A stretch of 64,000 nucleotides of DNA from Archilochus colubris (GCA_023079485.1 CM041083.1:156878552-156942551); one strand, 5' to 3'; numbered from the stretch's first letter, positions 1 to 13,419 are shown. A program made the numbers and translations. The notes: a model not told the origin generated them from the sequence alone.

Positions 1-1839
1 CTGGTCAAGGGAAAAACAAACTCCTCACCCAAGGAGAGATTGCATTGCATGTTAAGATTTGGTTTCAAAGCAGGCTTTTACAAATTATTTTATTATTTTT
101 CCTGAGTTCCTGCAGGAAGACTGGCTGCAAGATAAAGAAAAGAATAATAATATTTAAAGAAATGAAGCAGAGCTACCAGAAAAGTTCCTGTCAGTCTCCA
201 GACTCTGGGTTTTCATCCCTATTTAAGAAGCCAAGCAGATTGTGCTCAGAGGTTCAGCTACCAGCTCTAAACGATTAGCCCAGAAACATGGAGCATTTGA
301 AATAAATGGAACAGCTGTTTGTATCACCCCAGCAATAAAAGAGACTGTATTTCAATAAGGAAACACAAATAATGAAGTGTATTCCTGGGCTATGGTAGGA
401 GGCTGTTGGGAGCTTTTCCCTTTCAGCCTGCTTGTTCCCCCTGAAGCTTAGACACCACCTGTTCCAAGGAGATTCTGGGGCTGTATGGCTGGAAGGTGGA
501 TTTCCTTCTGAAACAAAACCAAAAGCCATGGAGGATGCCAGCACTCTAGAGTAAGGGAAGGCTCACTTTTGTTGTTTCATCTGTTGTCTGAGTCTTTTGC
601 TTCAAATAGAAGGATGATTTCAACCAAATATCATGTGTTTGCATAGGGCACGTGATTTTTTGGCGAATTGTCCTCATGCTTATATTTTTTGTATCTATTT
701 TTTAAAAAGGTCAGTGGAACAATTTTTCTTTTAACAGACACGGAGTATGGAACAAACCTGAAAAGGGGTTTTCCTCTGACTCTCATTTACACGGAGCTGT
801 TTTGACTCATCTGACTCGTGTGACAACGCCTAGGCCAGTGCAAACACCTGTTTTCTGGGCCACGAAATATTACTGAGCAGCAAGAAGTTTTGCAGCCTGA
901 TACAGATACGCATTCTGTCATTATTTTAAATCAAATGAAATCATCCCATTTCTAAGAAAAAATGCTTGGGTTATTTTTGGACTGGGAGAAAGGATTAGAG
1001 AAAAAATCTTTCTATCCCCTTTCTTCCAGCTTTCTGCTGACCGCTGGGACAGAGCCAGCACGATACAGCATGGTCTCTGCTGCAAATATAACAACCAAGA
1101 AATTGTTCCTCTGCTGCCATCCTCACAGAGTAAGGTGCAACCTAGGCTACAGTTGGCATCCAGAGATGCACCTGTGGGAGAGAGTGACTCCAAGGAGTTT
1201 CTTAACTAAGGGGTTTATGCAGTTCATTATGAATTTCCAAGGGAGAAATTCTACATTCTGGCTGAGGAAGAAGATATTGCTATATTGTTTTAACAAAAAT
1301 AACCTTTGGTTTTCCATTAAAAAGAAAGAAAATTTTAAAAAATAAGAAAAAAAAACAAAAAACAAAAACCCAAACACTTTTAAAACACGTGAGACTTTCA
1401 TTAAAAAATAAAACTGATTTTTAAAGCATATTAAAAGCGTTAACACAGTGTCTGCTGCCAGAAGAGCCCCACTGCAGTGCTGTTGAAGGAAGGAGGACAG
1501 CATCGTTATTTATGAGCGTCTGCACTCTCTCAGCCTTTCATGAAACCCTAATTTTATCTGGCAGCTCTTAAGAATCTCTGAGAAACTGGGTCCTTTGTTA
1601 CCACTGCATCCATCTACTTCTGCACCTAAAAAGACACAGGCATTTTTCCGTAAATAAAGAAAAGAAGTCCAAACTTTCTGACATTAATGTCACACTACTG
1701 TTTTAGACCCTAAACCTTCAACCTGCTCTCTCTGGGCAAGCACCTACAGGCACCCCTTTCTGCTCAACTTCCAACTCTAGCTGCTAACAATAATTTTGTT
1801 GAGAAGAGGATCAGGCCTCAGTCATCTGTTTTCTTTGGT

Positions 1840-1852
1840 GGGGGGGGGGGGG
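1840..1852. repeat. Homopolymer, 13 G
   Basis: A run of 13 G directly follows a T-rich stretch. Such runs are prone to length error in both replication and sequencing, so the exact length is uncertain. Confidence 0.9.
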
Positions 1853-1999
1853 AAGCAAGACAAAACAAAACAAACAAAACCCCTTTATTACTCTGTGACA
1901 GGAGTAGAGTTAAGCCTGAGGGGGTTATTTTTCTCCCATTAACTTTGTCTAACCTCATCCCTCCCTTGTTTTCTTTCTCAGATTCACTCCCAACCAGTT

Positions 2000-2065
2000 C
2001 ATGCATACGTGCACATGTGCCTGTGTGCCTATCTATGTGGGTATGTGTGTGTATGTGCACATTTA
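2000..2065. repeat. Degenerate TG/CA-rich simple repeat
   Basis: Alternating purine-pyrimidine DNA with repeated TGTG, CATG and TATG words. It is too degenerate to be a clean microsatellite. Alternation of this type can favour Z-DNA, but nothing in the sequence shows a function. Confidence 0.6.
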
Positions 2066-2998
2066 TCCTTGTAATGAAAAGGAATCTATCTGTTCAGATA
2101 ATTTGCTGTTGTTTGCAACATGATACAGCTAGTCCTTTTGACTTCAGTGTGAATAAACAGCCTGATCCCGTAAAATAGGCCTTTTCTCTCCCAGGAGCTT
2201 GTTCCAAGATTGCGGAACTCAGGCTAGCAGAGAACATCTGCAACAGTTAGTGGAAACCCTAAGAATTCTTGTGAATAAATAGATTGGAAACTGAGTTGGA
2301 AATTTCTCAGTCAGATATAAATTTTTAAAAATGAAATCCAGTTGAAGTACCCAGTTTCCCTGGGAGAAAACAAGTCTAGCCAACCCAAGCCTAAATACAT
2401 GTGGTAGTGATCACTGTATGCTGTTTCCAGTTTATCATTAAAAACAATCATAGCAAAATTATTGTCATTCAGATTTAGCTCCTAATAAAGAAATGTTACA
2501 CTTTTTATCGCAAGTTTGATTTACAATGAAGATTTAAGAAGAAGATGAAACAATGCATTTCTTTAAATTTCCCCCATATTTTTTTCCCTATAGCCAGATA
2601 TAACCACAATCCTAGATGAACATTAAAAATATCACTAAGATGGCATCACTACCAATGATGAGCAATATAGATCAGGTAAGAGCTGTAAGTGTTCAAGCTT
2701 TATACCAGTCTGCTTTTCAAAATATTCATGGTGGTAACTCTCTGAAGATCAGACTCAGTGAAAAACCTTTCACTTTTATAAAAAAACTTTCATTTTTATA
2801 CTCTGTTTTCTTAGACATGCCTTCTTAATTTCAGTTGCATGCTCACTCTCTCCATTATTAAGTTAACGGAGAGTCCCCCAGAGACTGTTTTCAGGTTTGG
2901 TTTTATATGTGTTTTGCTTAACCACATTTGGGGTTATATAGATTATAAGCTAATAGACAGAAGTCACCAGCTTCGTGGGAAATACTTCACACACGCAC

Positions 2999-3024
2999 AA
3001 AAAAAAAAAAAAAAAAGGGGGGGG
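2999..3024. repeat. A18 followed by G8
   Basis: A run of about 18 A is followed immediately by 8 G. An A-run on this strand could be a retroposed tail, but no recognisable element lies directly upstream. Confidence 0.85.
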
Positions 3025-4914
3025 AGGAATATTGTTTGGATTTATTTAGTATAGCTTTGGTACGTGGAATAAATCATTTGCAGCTGGCTTACCCATGCAC
3101 ATGCTCTGGGGGTGAGGGACACGTGTGTTATCAATTCAATATTTGTGCTTCTGCTCCTTACCACTTACGTGCTGGACAGCGGCATTACTGCCTGCCCTAC
3201 ATCTGAGGGTACAACACTAATGGCAATAGATATCAAGCTGTTGGGAAGAAAGCAAAAGCTAGACTGTGGTCACATTAACATTTGATTGCCTAAACAGTGC
3301 AGCTCTGAAAGCATGGGAAAAATTGCCTAGTGAGAAAGCTGGATTTTTTTAAAAAACATAAAGCCTGCCAAGATCCCAAACCTAAGGGGGAAAAAAAAAA
3401 AGCTTGTGGAGAATTTAACTAAAGTAAATGGAGAAATCTTCTTCTAAAAGGACTTAAATATGCTATTTTGACTCTGTGCTTATACTGGATCCTTTTTTTT
3501 CTACCCAAAAAAACAAAAAAAAAATGGTTAAGCAAAAAATTTTCACAAACATTTTCTAATCTACCAGTCCCTGTTTCCCCTTTTTGCCTATTACAGTGGA
3601 GAAAGGCTGTTCAAATGAATACTGGCCCAAGGTGTTCCACAAGACCTAACGTTTATCATAAATATGAACTTGTACAAAGTGTTTACTCACTTTAGTCTAC
3701 TTTGGAAGCAATATGAAGTTTGCTTTCACTCTTTGCTGTATGGATACAGACTACTGAAGTGACTGTACTAAGGATGCCCTCTACTGAGAAAAAAAGGATA
3801 GAAGTCTAAATATAAGAGTTGCAGAGAATCCTCACCAACTAATACAAGTAGGAGAAGACTGATTGTCTTGGTGAGTAGAGAATCTTGACCTTTATTTCAT
3901 TTTTCAATTTGAGAACAGTTGCGATGGGGCTGTGGGCAGATTTGACCACAGGTTCTAGCTACAGTCGTAAATGAAACTGGGCCAGAGAATAATCCTGAAT
4001 AATTTTACTCAATTGCCTGCACTTCCTAAATGCTTGAAGGGTCTCCACTCAACTTTGGCTAACATCAGTTATAGCTTCCCAATCATTTTTTGGGTATGAT
4101 TCACCAACTGGCACCTTCCAGTGTCCACCAGTGTCCAGTGTCCACCTTCAGTAAGGTGGAGCTGACAGCCTAATTTTGGGTGTTTACATTTCTACATGTT
4201 AGATGGCATCATGTCAGAAAATGATCCGAGGCAGATGTAATTTTTCAATATAGATGTAGGCATACAGGGGTCATGATAAAATCACCTGCTTCTTGCAGAG
4301 AAAAATGCTCACTGTTCTTGGCAAATGTTAGTCCATACAGTTCTCAAAAAAACTCCAGAGACAAATATCCCATACCCTCCATTGGTTTATCATTTAACTG
4401 ATAAACATACTTGCTTTTATTTCAGATCTAACCTAAATGCACCCTACAGCAATGTTGCACAGCTATTGTTTTCCTAACACATTTGGCTTATGAAAGAATG
4501 TTTCTTGCCTCTTTGCAGCTACCATTTTAATTATTGAGGATGACAGCAAGTGGTTTCGGTCTTCTAAAGATTAAAAATAATCAATTACTTGAATGTATCT
4601 TGTTGGTTATAGTTTCAAGATCTCTAATATCATATATGTATACGATGTATTTAAGACAATGCATTGAGAAGTACTAGAACATAAGAAAATTCAGTCAGCA
4701 AACTGAGTCCTTCTCTGTTGCCAGTGTAAAGACATGCACTGCTCCCTACCTTGAGCGATCTCAACCCAAAATAGGAAAAAAGTATGATGAGTATGTTCTG
4801 AAGATACCTGTTTCTTTCCACTAACAATAGAATTTGTCCAGGATTACTAACTGATATTGAAGTGTTCTACAGTGAAGTGCTAAAAAAATCATGGAGAAGG
4901 AAGCATGATCTATT

Positions 4915-5707
4915 GTCACACCATCCAAGTTGGGCAATCCAAAGCACAATTACTGCTTATGAGGAGAATGGACTGAGAGCAGCCCTGAAGAGATACTTGG
5001 GATTGCTGGTTGCTTGTGCTGGTTGATTGGAAGCTCAGCATTGTCTGGTAATCTGCACTTGCAGACCACAAAGCCCACTGTATCCTGGGCTGTAATCAAA
5101 AGAAGTGTGGCCAGCAGGTCAAGGAAGGGAATTCTCCCCCTTTACTTTCATGAGACCCCACCTCAAGTACTGTGTCTGGTTCTAGAGCTGCAGCACAGAG
5201 CAAAGACATGGAGCTGTTGAAGCAAGTCCAGAGGAGAGCCACAAAGATGTTCAGAGGGATGGAGCACCTCTTCTATGAAGACAGGCTGAGAGAGTTGGGG
5301 TTGTTCAGCCTGGAGAAGACTCTTGGGACACATTATAGCAGCCTTGCAGTGCTTGAAGAGGTCCCACAGGAAAGCTGGGGAGGGACTTTTTACAAGGGCA
5401 TATAGCAATAGGATGAGGGGTAATGGCTTTAAACCGGAAGATGGTAGATCTAGGTTAGACATGAGGAAGAAATTCTTTTGTGTGAGGGTGGTGAGAGACT
5501 GGATCAGGTTGCTGGGGAGGCTGTGGGTGCCCCATCCCTGGAACTGTTCAAGACCAGGTTAGATGAGACTTTGAGCAACCTGGCCCAGTGGGAGTTGTCC
5601 CTGCCCACGCAGAAGGGTTGAAACTAGGTGACCTTTTAGGTCCCATCCAACCCAAACTATTCTGATTCTATGACTCCATGAACCTGTGATTCTATGATTT
5701 TGTGATT
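4915..5707 (+). mobile_element. CR1 LINE, 5'-truncated, plus strand
   Basis: This is the 3' part of a chicken-repeat-1 non-LTR retroposon: the end of ORF2 (reverse transcriptase C-terminal region) and the 3' UTR. The open frame at 5172-5405 encodes the conserved CR1 block with KDMELL, QRRATKM and [13 protein letters not shown]. Family-typical words follow, including the GAGGAAGAAATTCTT region near 5463 and the GTCCCATCCAACCCAAAC end. The element finishes in imperfect ATTCTATG-type octamers near 5683-5707. The first about 100 bases match the family only loosely, so the 5' limit is approximate. Frameshifts and stops break the frame, so it is inactive. CR1 copies are normally 5'-truncated and lack target-site duplications, as seen here. 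Confidence 0.93.
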
Positions 5708-8700
5708 ATTACTGTTTGTGAAAAAAATTTAAGACGTCTGTTATAAAATTCTGAGTGCTTGAAAACCACAATAACTGTGACATGTTCCTGCAATATCTAC
5801 CACTGGCCCAAACAGCCAAATAGCTTCCTGACAACGTGAATAATTTTGTTCTTGCTCACATGCTTTCATGATCAATAGGTCTAGCACAGTCAGCTAGCAC
5901 ATGTCCTGCAGACACAGGACAGTAGTAAATGATCTGCATGCTGGGTGAATGGATTTGATGACCATCATATTTATGTTTGAAGGACTCTCCTGAGGGACAA
6001 ACAAATAGTCAACCTGAACATGATCTATACGTACTTCTTACTACTATGCACAGCATAATATATATAGTGTAAGATACTACTAACCATTAACAAATGTACC
6101 CTCAAAAGTGGCTCACTGAGGCCATTCTTAGAGAAGCATCCAAGATACATCTTCCAACATTTTGTCATCCTCTTAGCTATGAATAAAAGACATATATAAC
6201 TAGCTAGTCTTGCTCATTCTGGGAGCTGTCTTCCTGGAGCCTGGGTATCTTCTATAGTAATAAGGAAAATATTTGTAATGGAAAGAAAAGCACTTTGGTT
6301 TGTTTTGAGTTTTTTTGCCAGGAGGAATGCAAAACTGAGAAAATGATTTTTCAAATTATGTTGCCCACATGAATTATTTACCAAGTTTTCTCCATGCTGT
6401 CAAAAGGAAGACCTGTTTTATTGCCAGTTTCTGTGAAAAAAGAAGTAGTCAGCTCCCTCCTTTAATGTAGGAAGAGGGACCCCAGCAGCATTTTTTCACT
6501 GACACAATCTAGGAATTCTCCTGAGTCCCCTCCCTTTTCAAGGGTCTTTGAGGTTTTACCACATCTTTTGATCCCAGGAAAGATGGAGCCAGACAGGCAA
6601 ATGCTTCCCATCACTTGATGGCCTAGCCATTGTTATCTGAAATCCTTTGAAGCTGGGAACCTGAAGCTCTTATCTGTGCCATTGTCTCACCTTTCCTGTT
6701 AAGTTCTGCAGCCTTTCCTTTTGCAGTTTCCTTTGACTTGGCTGGGCATTCAGAGAGGCATCAGTTCAAAAGAAAGCAGAACCACACAGAACCCCTAAAA
6801 TATTGCTCAAATAGTTTTCCAGCATTGCCATTAAACCATTTTCAGGTCATGGAGAGCAGTGGAGTTTTTATGTGTATTAAGAAAGTCTGCCCAAAATACC
6901 ACAAGACAGTGATTTCTTGGTGATCATGACAAATTGCACAGGGTGAGTGTCAGACTGCATTCCCTGATTTCACCCTCTTTTGAATGGAATGTGAGCCTGG
7001 AAGCTGCAACACTAAGACGTGAGTCCCCAGAGGCTGAGGCATCCTTCCAGTAGCGTTCCCGGTGACAAGGAAACCCTAAATAAAGTTCAGGCATTTGGAA
7101 TTCTTTCTGTGGAAGGGTGTTCTGCATTTTAAAAAATACTTGCCTAAAACCTGAAATTAGATCAATGTTTTTTCTGACTTTGAGAGTGTGGAGTTTTCTG
7201 TATTGACATTCTGGCCATGTGATGTGGAAATCTTTAGATTTTATTGAACAATTGGTTAACTGGTGAGGCAGCAAGGATCATGATTTAAGTAGATGTCTTG
7301 CACAGATTATTCTTAAATTACTTAATGAAGTGCCTAAGATACCAAGCTGGTATCCCTCCCATTCCCTTCCTGACAATGAAGAGAGAGGCTCTCCAAAATA
7401 CTGTGAGGAAAACATCTCTCTCTGAAGTAATATTTTGCTGCAATGATAATAATAAAAAATAAAAGTAGGACTGTATTTGCAGGCAGAGGTAATATCTGTT
7501 ATTTGATCAGCTGGTGTGGGTGGAAGAATTAGAGAAGTGTTTAGAGAAGCCATAGAAACCTTTCTTCAGGTTGGAAAAAGAAGCAACAAAGCTTTTACAT
7601 CTGGAATTGGAATTAAACATTATATCCTTTTCTAACAATTTTGGTATGCAAAGGAGGAACTTATAAAAATGAACTGTATGAAAAGGAAGGTATCCTTAAT
7701 AAAACCTAGTATCAGATAAGTAAGAGAAGAAGAATTGGTCATAATTGCTGGATTATTATTTTTGTTTTGTCTCAAAGCTTTCAATTTTGTCTCAATGGTT
7801 TCACATAATTTTTAAAAAAGCTTCTAACTAATCTTTTATAGTACAAGTATTTTCATAGCGAAAGCTGAAATCTCAGCTTTTTCTGGTTAGAAATGGCACA
7901 TATATAAGAAATAACAGGCAACTCAGGAAAGAACTGCATTAATAGTCATATTTTTGTTCAGCAGAATAAGCAAAAAGAACAGAGAACGGGAAAGAGAGTC
8001 TAGATCCTAAAGAACCAAATAATCAAATTAAAACATTTTTGCAAAATAGCCAATCAGGCTTTTGAAAGGAGATTTTAAAATCAATATAAAATACTTCAGT
8101 TCCCAATAAACTACATTATTTAATTTGAAGTTTAGATAACTTCCCATCCACTTTTAAAAATTTTTATCTTTGTCTTGGTCTTAATTTCATTTAAATCACC
8201 ACTTTAAATGACATAATCACTTCAAAATGAAAAGTTAAAGAGTTTAATTTTAACTATGCCTAAAAAATCTATAGTCAGTCCCCTCATAGGCTGTAGGACT
8301 CATACCACAGATTAACATGATAACTGATATTATTTGATTGTTTAATTACTTTTCAGTTTGTCTGTTTTAATGTCTCATGTCAACAGACTTTTGCTAGCTT
8401 TTGAGAGAAATACACTTTTATGTTTGTAGAAAAATTTACTTTATGAAAACATTCTGTTGTCTGTGTAATTAGAGCTTCTTCATAATTATAGCTATGCATC
8501 TGACTTGGTAGAAGTCTTTCCATGGAACTTTTTTGAATGGAGACAGGTGATTAATCAAAAAGTGAAAATTTTTATCCGGAATGTTATGGGGCTGACGAAG
8601 TTGTGAAGAAGCACTTGGGTTTCAGAATCTGCTGATTCTGAAATTTCCTCTCCAGAAGCTCACAGTTTGTTCCTATCCTTTCACTTGCCTTCCTGACAGG

Positions 8701-9295
8701 CTACCAAGTGGATTGCTAGGGAGCTGAGCCTGAAGGCTGCCAGCCCTTCCTTAGCTCATAGGATAGAGAAATAAACATTGCTGTTAAATGTCTTATTTCC
8801 AGAGCAATGTCAATGCCTAGTGCCACATGGTACAAACTCTGCAAGTAGTGTATATCCACACTGTTCACCTTCAGCCTCCCTGGAGAACAGAGTGTCCCCT
8901 TGTCATATGTCACTAAGTTACTACTGAGCCCCTAGAGTGTGCCCATGTCCCTAAAACACAATATGGTAAACACACTCTGGCCAATAAACTCAGCAAATTC
9001 CTGGCATTTAAGGGAAAACCTAGGATTAAAAATGGGCACCATTATTTTGCAAAACTGACCAGGAGGACATTCCTTGCTGAGACATGGAAGATGTCAACAT
9101 AAGCACTACCTAAAATTGAGCATTCTTAAGTGGAGTATTTGCTTATGTCACAGCAGAACATCAATAGATCAAGAAAGCAAGTAGAGTCGAGTATCTGTAA
9201 TTCTAAGCTGTATAGTTGCCCACAGATTAACAGAAAGTCAGAGGCAACAACACTAACACTGTAAGAAAAGTACAAGCTGAAGAAATGTCTTCAGT
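5708..9295. other. Unique non-coding DNA, no gene seen
   Basis: AT-rich sequence without a recognisable repeat or convincing exon. The longest frames (about 116 codons at 6924-7274 minus, 91 codons at 7278-7553 minus) contain low-complexity or unremarkable residues and lack paired splice sites. I treat them as chance. Confidence 0.55.
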
Positions 9296-10597
9296 CTTGA
9301 AAAAGGACAAGAAGGAAGATCGAGGAAACTACAGGCCTGTCTGCCTCACCTCCATCCCTAGAAAGATGGAACAGCTTGTCCTGGGCATCATTTCAAAGCA
9401 CATGGAGAAAAAGAAGGTTATCAAAAGTAGTCAACATGGATTCAACAAGGACAAATTCTAGACTTCTACAATGGCATGACTGGGATGGGTAGATGAGGGG
9501 AAGGCAGTGGATGTTGTCTACTTTAACTTCATCAAGACTTTTAACATCCCCTAGACCATCCTCATAGACTAGCTTAGGAAGTGTGGGTTAGATGAATACA
9601 CAGTGGGTTGGATTGAAAACTCTCTGAAAGACAGAGTTTATAGACCTGAGATTAGAGGTGCAGAGTGCAATTTGAGATCTGTAACAAGTGGTGTTTCCTA
9701 GGGGTCACTACTGGGTCCAGTCCTTCATCAAGGACCTGGATGAAAGGAGAGAGTGTACCCTCAGAAAGTTTGCAGATGACCCAAAACTGGGGGCATGTGG
9801 CTGACACATCAGAAGGTTGTGCTGCCAGCCAGCATGACCTGGACAGGCTGGAGAATTGGGCAGAGAGAAACATGAAATTCAACAAAGGCAAATGTATGGT
9901 CCTGGACATAGGGAGGAATAACCCTATACATAAATACAGGTTAGAGTCTGACCTGTTGAACAACAGAATGACCATAAACCAACCATGTGCCCTTGTGGCC
10001 AAGAAGACTAATGGCATCCTGGGGTGCATCAAGAAGAGTGTGGCCAGCAAGCTGAGGGAGGTTATTCTCTCCCTCTACTCTGCCCTGGTGAGGCCTTATC
10101 TGGAGTATTGTGTCCAGCTCTGGGCTCTCTGGTTCAAGAAGGACAGGGAACTGCTGAAGAGGGTACAGCAAACGGCTACAAAGGAGACCAAGATATCTCT
10201 CTCTTGAGGAAAGGCTGAAGGATTTGGGTCTTTTTAGCCTGGAGAAAAGAAGCCAGAGGGGGAATCTTGTCAAGGCTTATAAATATTTACTGGGTGAGTG
10301 TCAGGAAGATGTGACCAGTCTTTTTTCAGTGGTGCCCTATGACAGAACAAGAGGTAAGGAGCAGAAACTTGGACATAGGAAGTTCCATCTAAACATGACA
10401 AGGAACTTCTTTGCTTCAAGGGTAGCATAGCATTGGAACAGGCTGCCCAGAGAGGTGATGAAATCTCTTGAGACATTCAAAGCCCGCCTGGACATCATCT
10501 TCTGCAACCTGCTGTAGGTGAACCTGCCCTGGTAGGGAGGTTAAGAAGATGACCTGTGAAAGTCTCTTCCAACCCCTAGCATTCTGTGATTCTGTGA
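9296..10597 (+). mobile_element. CR1 LINE, longest copy, plus strand
   Basis: About 1.3 kb of CR1 ORF2 plus 3' UTR, the longest copy in the window. It starts in the reverse-transcriptase region: the NYRPVCLTS block is read near 9330, and the SQHGFNK block follows near 9430. The catalytic FADD motif, usual for CR1, is encoded at 9769-9780. Further on the frame at 9665-10207 gives WAERNMKFNKGKC, the VASKLREVI block and [11 protein letters not shown], which is the RT C-terminal end. FADD and these later blocks lie in different frames, so at least one frameshift has broken ORF2. The 3' end carries CCAACCCCTAGC followed by two ATTCTGTG octamers. Inactive relic; 5'-truncated, with no endonuclease domain visible. 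Confidence 0.95.
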
Positions 10598-10713
10598 AAC
10601 AAGAGAGAGAAAACATGCATCTTTCAAATTTGGGTTTATAGTCATAAGGGGAGTTCACACAGTGGATGGGAATATTTTGAAAGCAATATAATTCCCAGCT
10701 CATTACAGGGCCC

Positions 10714-10764
10714 TAGACCTTTAAAAGTCCAGTCATAACCATTTTATGATTATATGATTCTTTA
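10714..10764 (+). mobile_element. Possible very old CR1 3' tail
   Basis: The order TTTAAAAGTCC, AGTCATAACC, ATTTTATGAT and TATATGATTC follows the CR1 end pattern (TTTAAGGTCC, then CCAACCC, then repeated ATTCTATG), but with many mismatches. It lies about 115 bases beyond the intact CR1 tail at 10597. It may be a remnant of an older insertion or a chance likeness. Confidence 0.35.
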
Positions 10765-12023
10765 TGCTATGAGAGGAAGCTCCCACCTGCTCAGTGTTAA
10801 AAACAAATTAAAATCCCAACACCATATGATCAAACCTGAGTTTCTAGACTAGCCACAGTGAAGTTGTCTGTGCAAAATCAGAGAAAGATTAATTTGTCTA
10901 AAAATCAGACAGTAGGTAAAGAAGACAAAAAATAACTACTACAGAGAGAAAAGATAGATGTATGAACTTGTATAGACACAAAACAATCAATAAATGTAGA
11001 ATGAGATAATATGGTCTCTGCAAAGTAAATTTTTTGCGGGATACCATTGACATAAAATATTTTTATATCCTTGGAAACATAACAGCCTGTTTGTCTATAT
11101 TTAAATGTTATCTTTTGGAAAAATAAGCCACCATCTGGCTTGTGTTTGGCAACAAGCTTTTTTAAATGAAAATAAAGTAAATGATTTGATGGTTAAGAGA
11201 CTACTAAGGTCTACGTAAATAGATTTTTTTTGCCTGAGGAAAGATAACTGAGGCCCATAAGCAGTGAATCTGAGCAGTTTTGGAAGGAAGCAGGGATATT
11301 ATCTGAAAAATTAAAAATTCACAATAAAGAAATAGAAATTCAAAAAATATGAATCACATTTGAGGGAAAGAAAGTGGTCTACAGTATGTTCAGGATGATC
11401 ATGGCCCGTTTGACTGATTGAGGAGGAAAAGATACAAGACTGTAGCCATTATAATGCAAAGTAGTGAATGAGATACAACAAAAAGATTATTGAGAAGGAA
11501 CAGAATTTAATGCAGAAGCCTCAATCCTTACTTGTCCACTGATACTTGACCTCACCTCCATAGGCTGTGATTAGTATAGTTCTCAGGCAGCAGGACAGGT
11601 GAAAGTGCAAATCAGTAGCTTGTGCATGTCCTACCAAAAATTAAGCACTCAAAATGATAAATGATTTTGCTTATGGCTTTATGTCTTAAAATGTAAAGAC
11701 TTTACCTGATAAGGTCACAAGTAAATGAAATTGCTGTGGAAGTCAAAAGGAATCTGTCTAAATCACAAAGAAAACAGACAAGATTTTTTTTTTCTCAGTT
11801 AGTCATGTGTGGTTTGGAAATTGAGTATCTTAAAAATGTTATGGTACAATAAATGTTACTGAACAAAAAACCACTATACCGAGTTTGGCAGTCAGGGCAT
11901 GCACCTATCAATCAGATAATGAGAAAAACAGGAGAAAAAAATATTTTCTTAACTTCCAATAAAAACAGTTAGAGGAAGCCCTGGCAAAAGTAATTGGCTA
12001 TGCCTCTTGCCTCTGCACCAGGA

Positions 12024-12082
12024 CCAAAAAAAAAAACCCAAACCAACCAACCCAAAAACCCCAAACAAAAAAAAAACAAACA
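12024..12082. repeat. A/C-rich low-complexity patch
   Basis: Runs of A alternate with CCC and CCAACC words. This resembles the low-complexity A-rich segments common in vertebrate intergenic DNA. No flanking element was recognised. Confidence 0.7.
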
Positions 12083-12498
12083 ATGACCAGGAACTGATAC
12101 CTGGTTTTTAAACCACATTTCAAGGACTTGTTTGCATCCATGGTTCTTACCATGTGTTCTGCCAAACATGATCACCACATAGCTCCTGGCCTTGAGCTTC
12201 TCTGCCCACTGCACTATTCCTTCAGCCCAGAGTAACAATGACTATTTTCTGTTCTTACTGCAGACAGCAGGGTCTGAAGATTGATGGAATTCTCATCACC
12301 GTCATCATCAGTGCAGGGTTTTTACAGAATGAATTCAAGGAGGAATGGTGCATGCCCTGGGATGTGATAGGAGGACATGTGGTTGTTTCTTTTTGTAAAA
12401 GAACAGGTGGGATAATATGGGATGTTTGTAGAGAGGAGAGAGTGCCACATATTGTAAAGCCTTAGCTGTAACACCTTACAGAAACAAGGATTGACTCT

Positions 12499-13419
12499 GG
12501 TAGAACTAGCAGTGGATATTGTTTGCCTCAGCTTCAGTAAGGCTTTTGCACTGTTGCCTCCCACAACATTCTCATGCTTGATTACTTGTCAATACTGTGA
12601 CCAATAATGTTCAGTCTCTTCATTAATTACCCGTTACTGGAGCAGAGTGTACGCTCAGAGTTCATAGATAAAAGAAAAAATAAATTAGGTTGGTGGCTGA
12701 CACGCCATATGGCCAGTGATGCCATTCAGAATGGATATTGACAGGCCAAAGAACTGTTCAGAAAAGAGTCTCATGACATTCAATAAAGAGAAGTGAAAAG
12801 CTCTGCATCCAGAGAGGAATAATCCAAGAAACAGGACACAGTGAAGGCCAACTGGCTGGAAAACAGCTTTACGGAGAACCTCAGGGGGTCCTCATGGACA
12901 CCCAGTAGGCAACGAGCCAGCATATATTCTTGCAACAAAGGAGACAGGCGGTTGCCTAGGTTGTAATAGCAGGAACATTGCCAGCAGGTCAGGGGAGGTG
13001 ATCCTTCCTCCCTGCTCAGCACTGATAAAGTTTCATCTGCTGTACTGTCTTCAGTACTGGGCTTCCCAGTACAAGAAAGATATGGACATGCTCGAGGTGG
13101 CCCAGCAAGGGGACATGAAAATATTTTAGGAATAGAAGCATCTTTCATATGAATACTGTCTAGGAGAACTGGGACTATTCAGCCTGCATAAAGCTGAGGG
13201 ATAGGGGGGGAGGACCTTTGCAATGTATATAAAAATAAGCACTGATATACTGATGAAGAAAAGCCACATTCTTCTCAGTGGTGCCCAGTGATAGGACAGG
13301 TGGCAATGGGATCAGGTTAAAATACTTGAAATTCCATCTGAAAGAAAGAAAAATTTACTGTGAAGCTGGTCAAACACTGGAACAGGTGCTCCAGGGAAAT
13401 CATGGTGTTTCCTTGGAGG
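12499..13419 (+). mobile_element. Old CR1 LINE, 5' part of a split copy
   Basis: A highly diverged CR1 ORF2 segment. It follows the CR1 order: GCAGTGGATATTGTTTGCCT with CTTCAGTAAGGCTTTTG near 12510-12550, the GCAGAGTGTACGCTCAGAG word near 12640, GAGGAATAATCC near 12815, GCCAGCAGGTCAGGGGAGGT near 12980, CAGTACTGGGCTTCCCAGTA near 13050, and CACTGGAACAGGTGCTCCAG near 13375. Internal deletions remove part of the RT core, and the region that should hold the FADD motif (near 12660-12680) is not intact. The copy stops abruptly at CCTTGGAGG, and its expected continuation resumes at 14127. The interruption is another CR1. Confidence 0.85.

Larger units (their letters stand above)
1..4914. other. Non-coding AT-rich stretch, no gene seen
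   Basis: No frame here has the length, codon pattern or flanking splice sites of a convincing exon. The longest open frames (about 120 codons, near 960-1500, on both strands) overlap each other and look like chance openings in AT-rich DNA. Simple repeats inside are listed separately: a 13-G run near 1840, a TG-rich patch near 2000-2065 and an A-then-G run near 3000. A short tandem of the unit AGTGTCCACC lies near 4119-4148. I see no dispersed repeat that I recognise. Confidence 0.6.
10598..12498. other. Unique non-coding DNA with a possible eroded CR1 tail
   Basis: AT-rich sequence without a convincing gene. Two items stand out and are listed separately: an eroded CR1-like tail near 10714-10764 and an A/C-rich patch near 12024-12082. 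The remainder shows no recognisable element. Confidence 0.5.

Noticed and set aside
2999..3024. A run as the tail of a processed pseudogene
   Set aside because: No open or homologous coding sequence is recognisable upstream.
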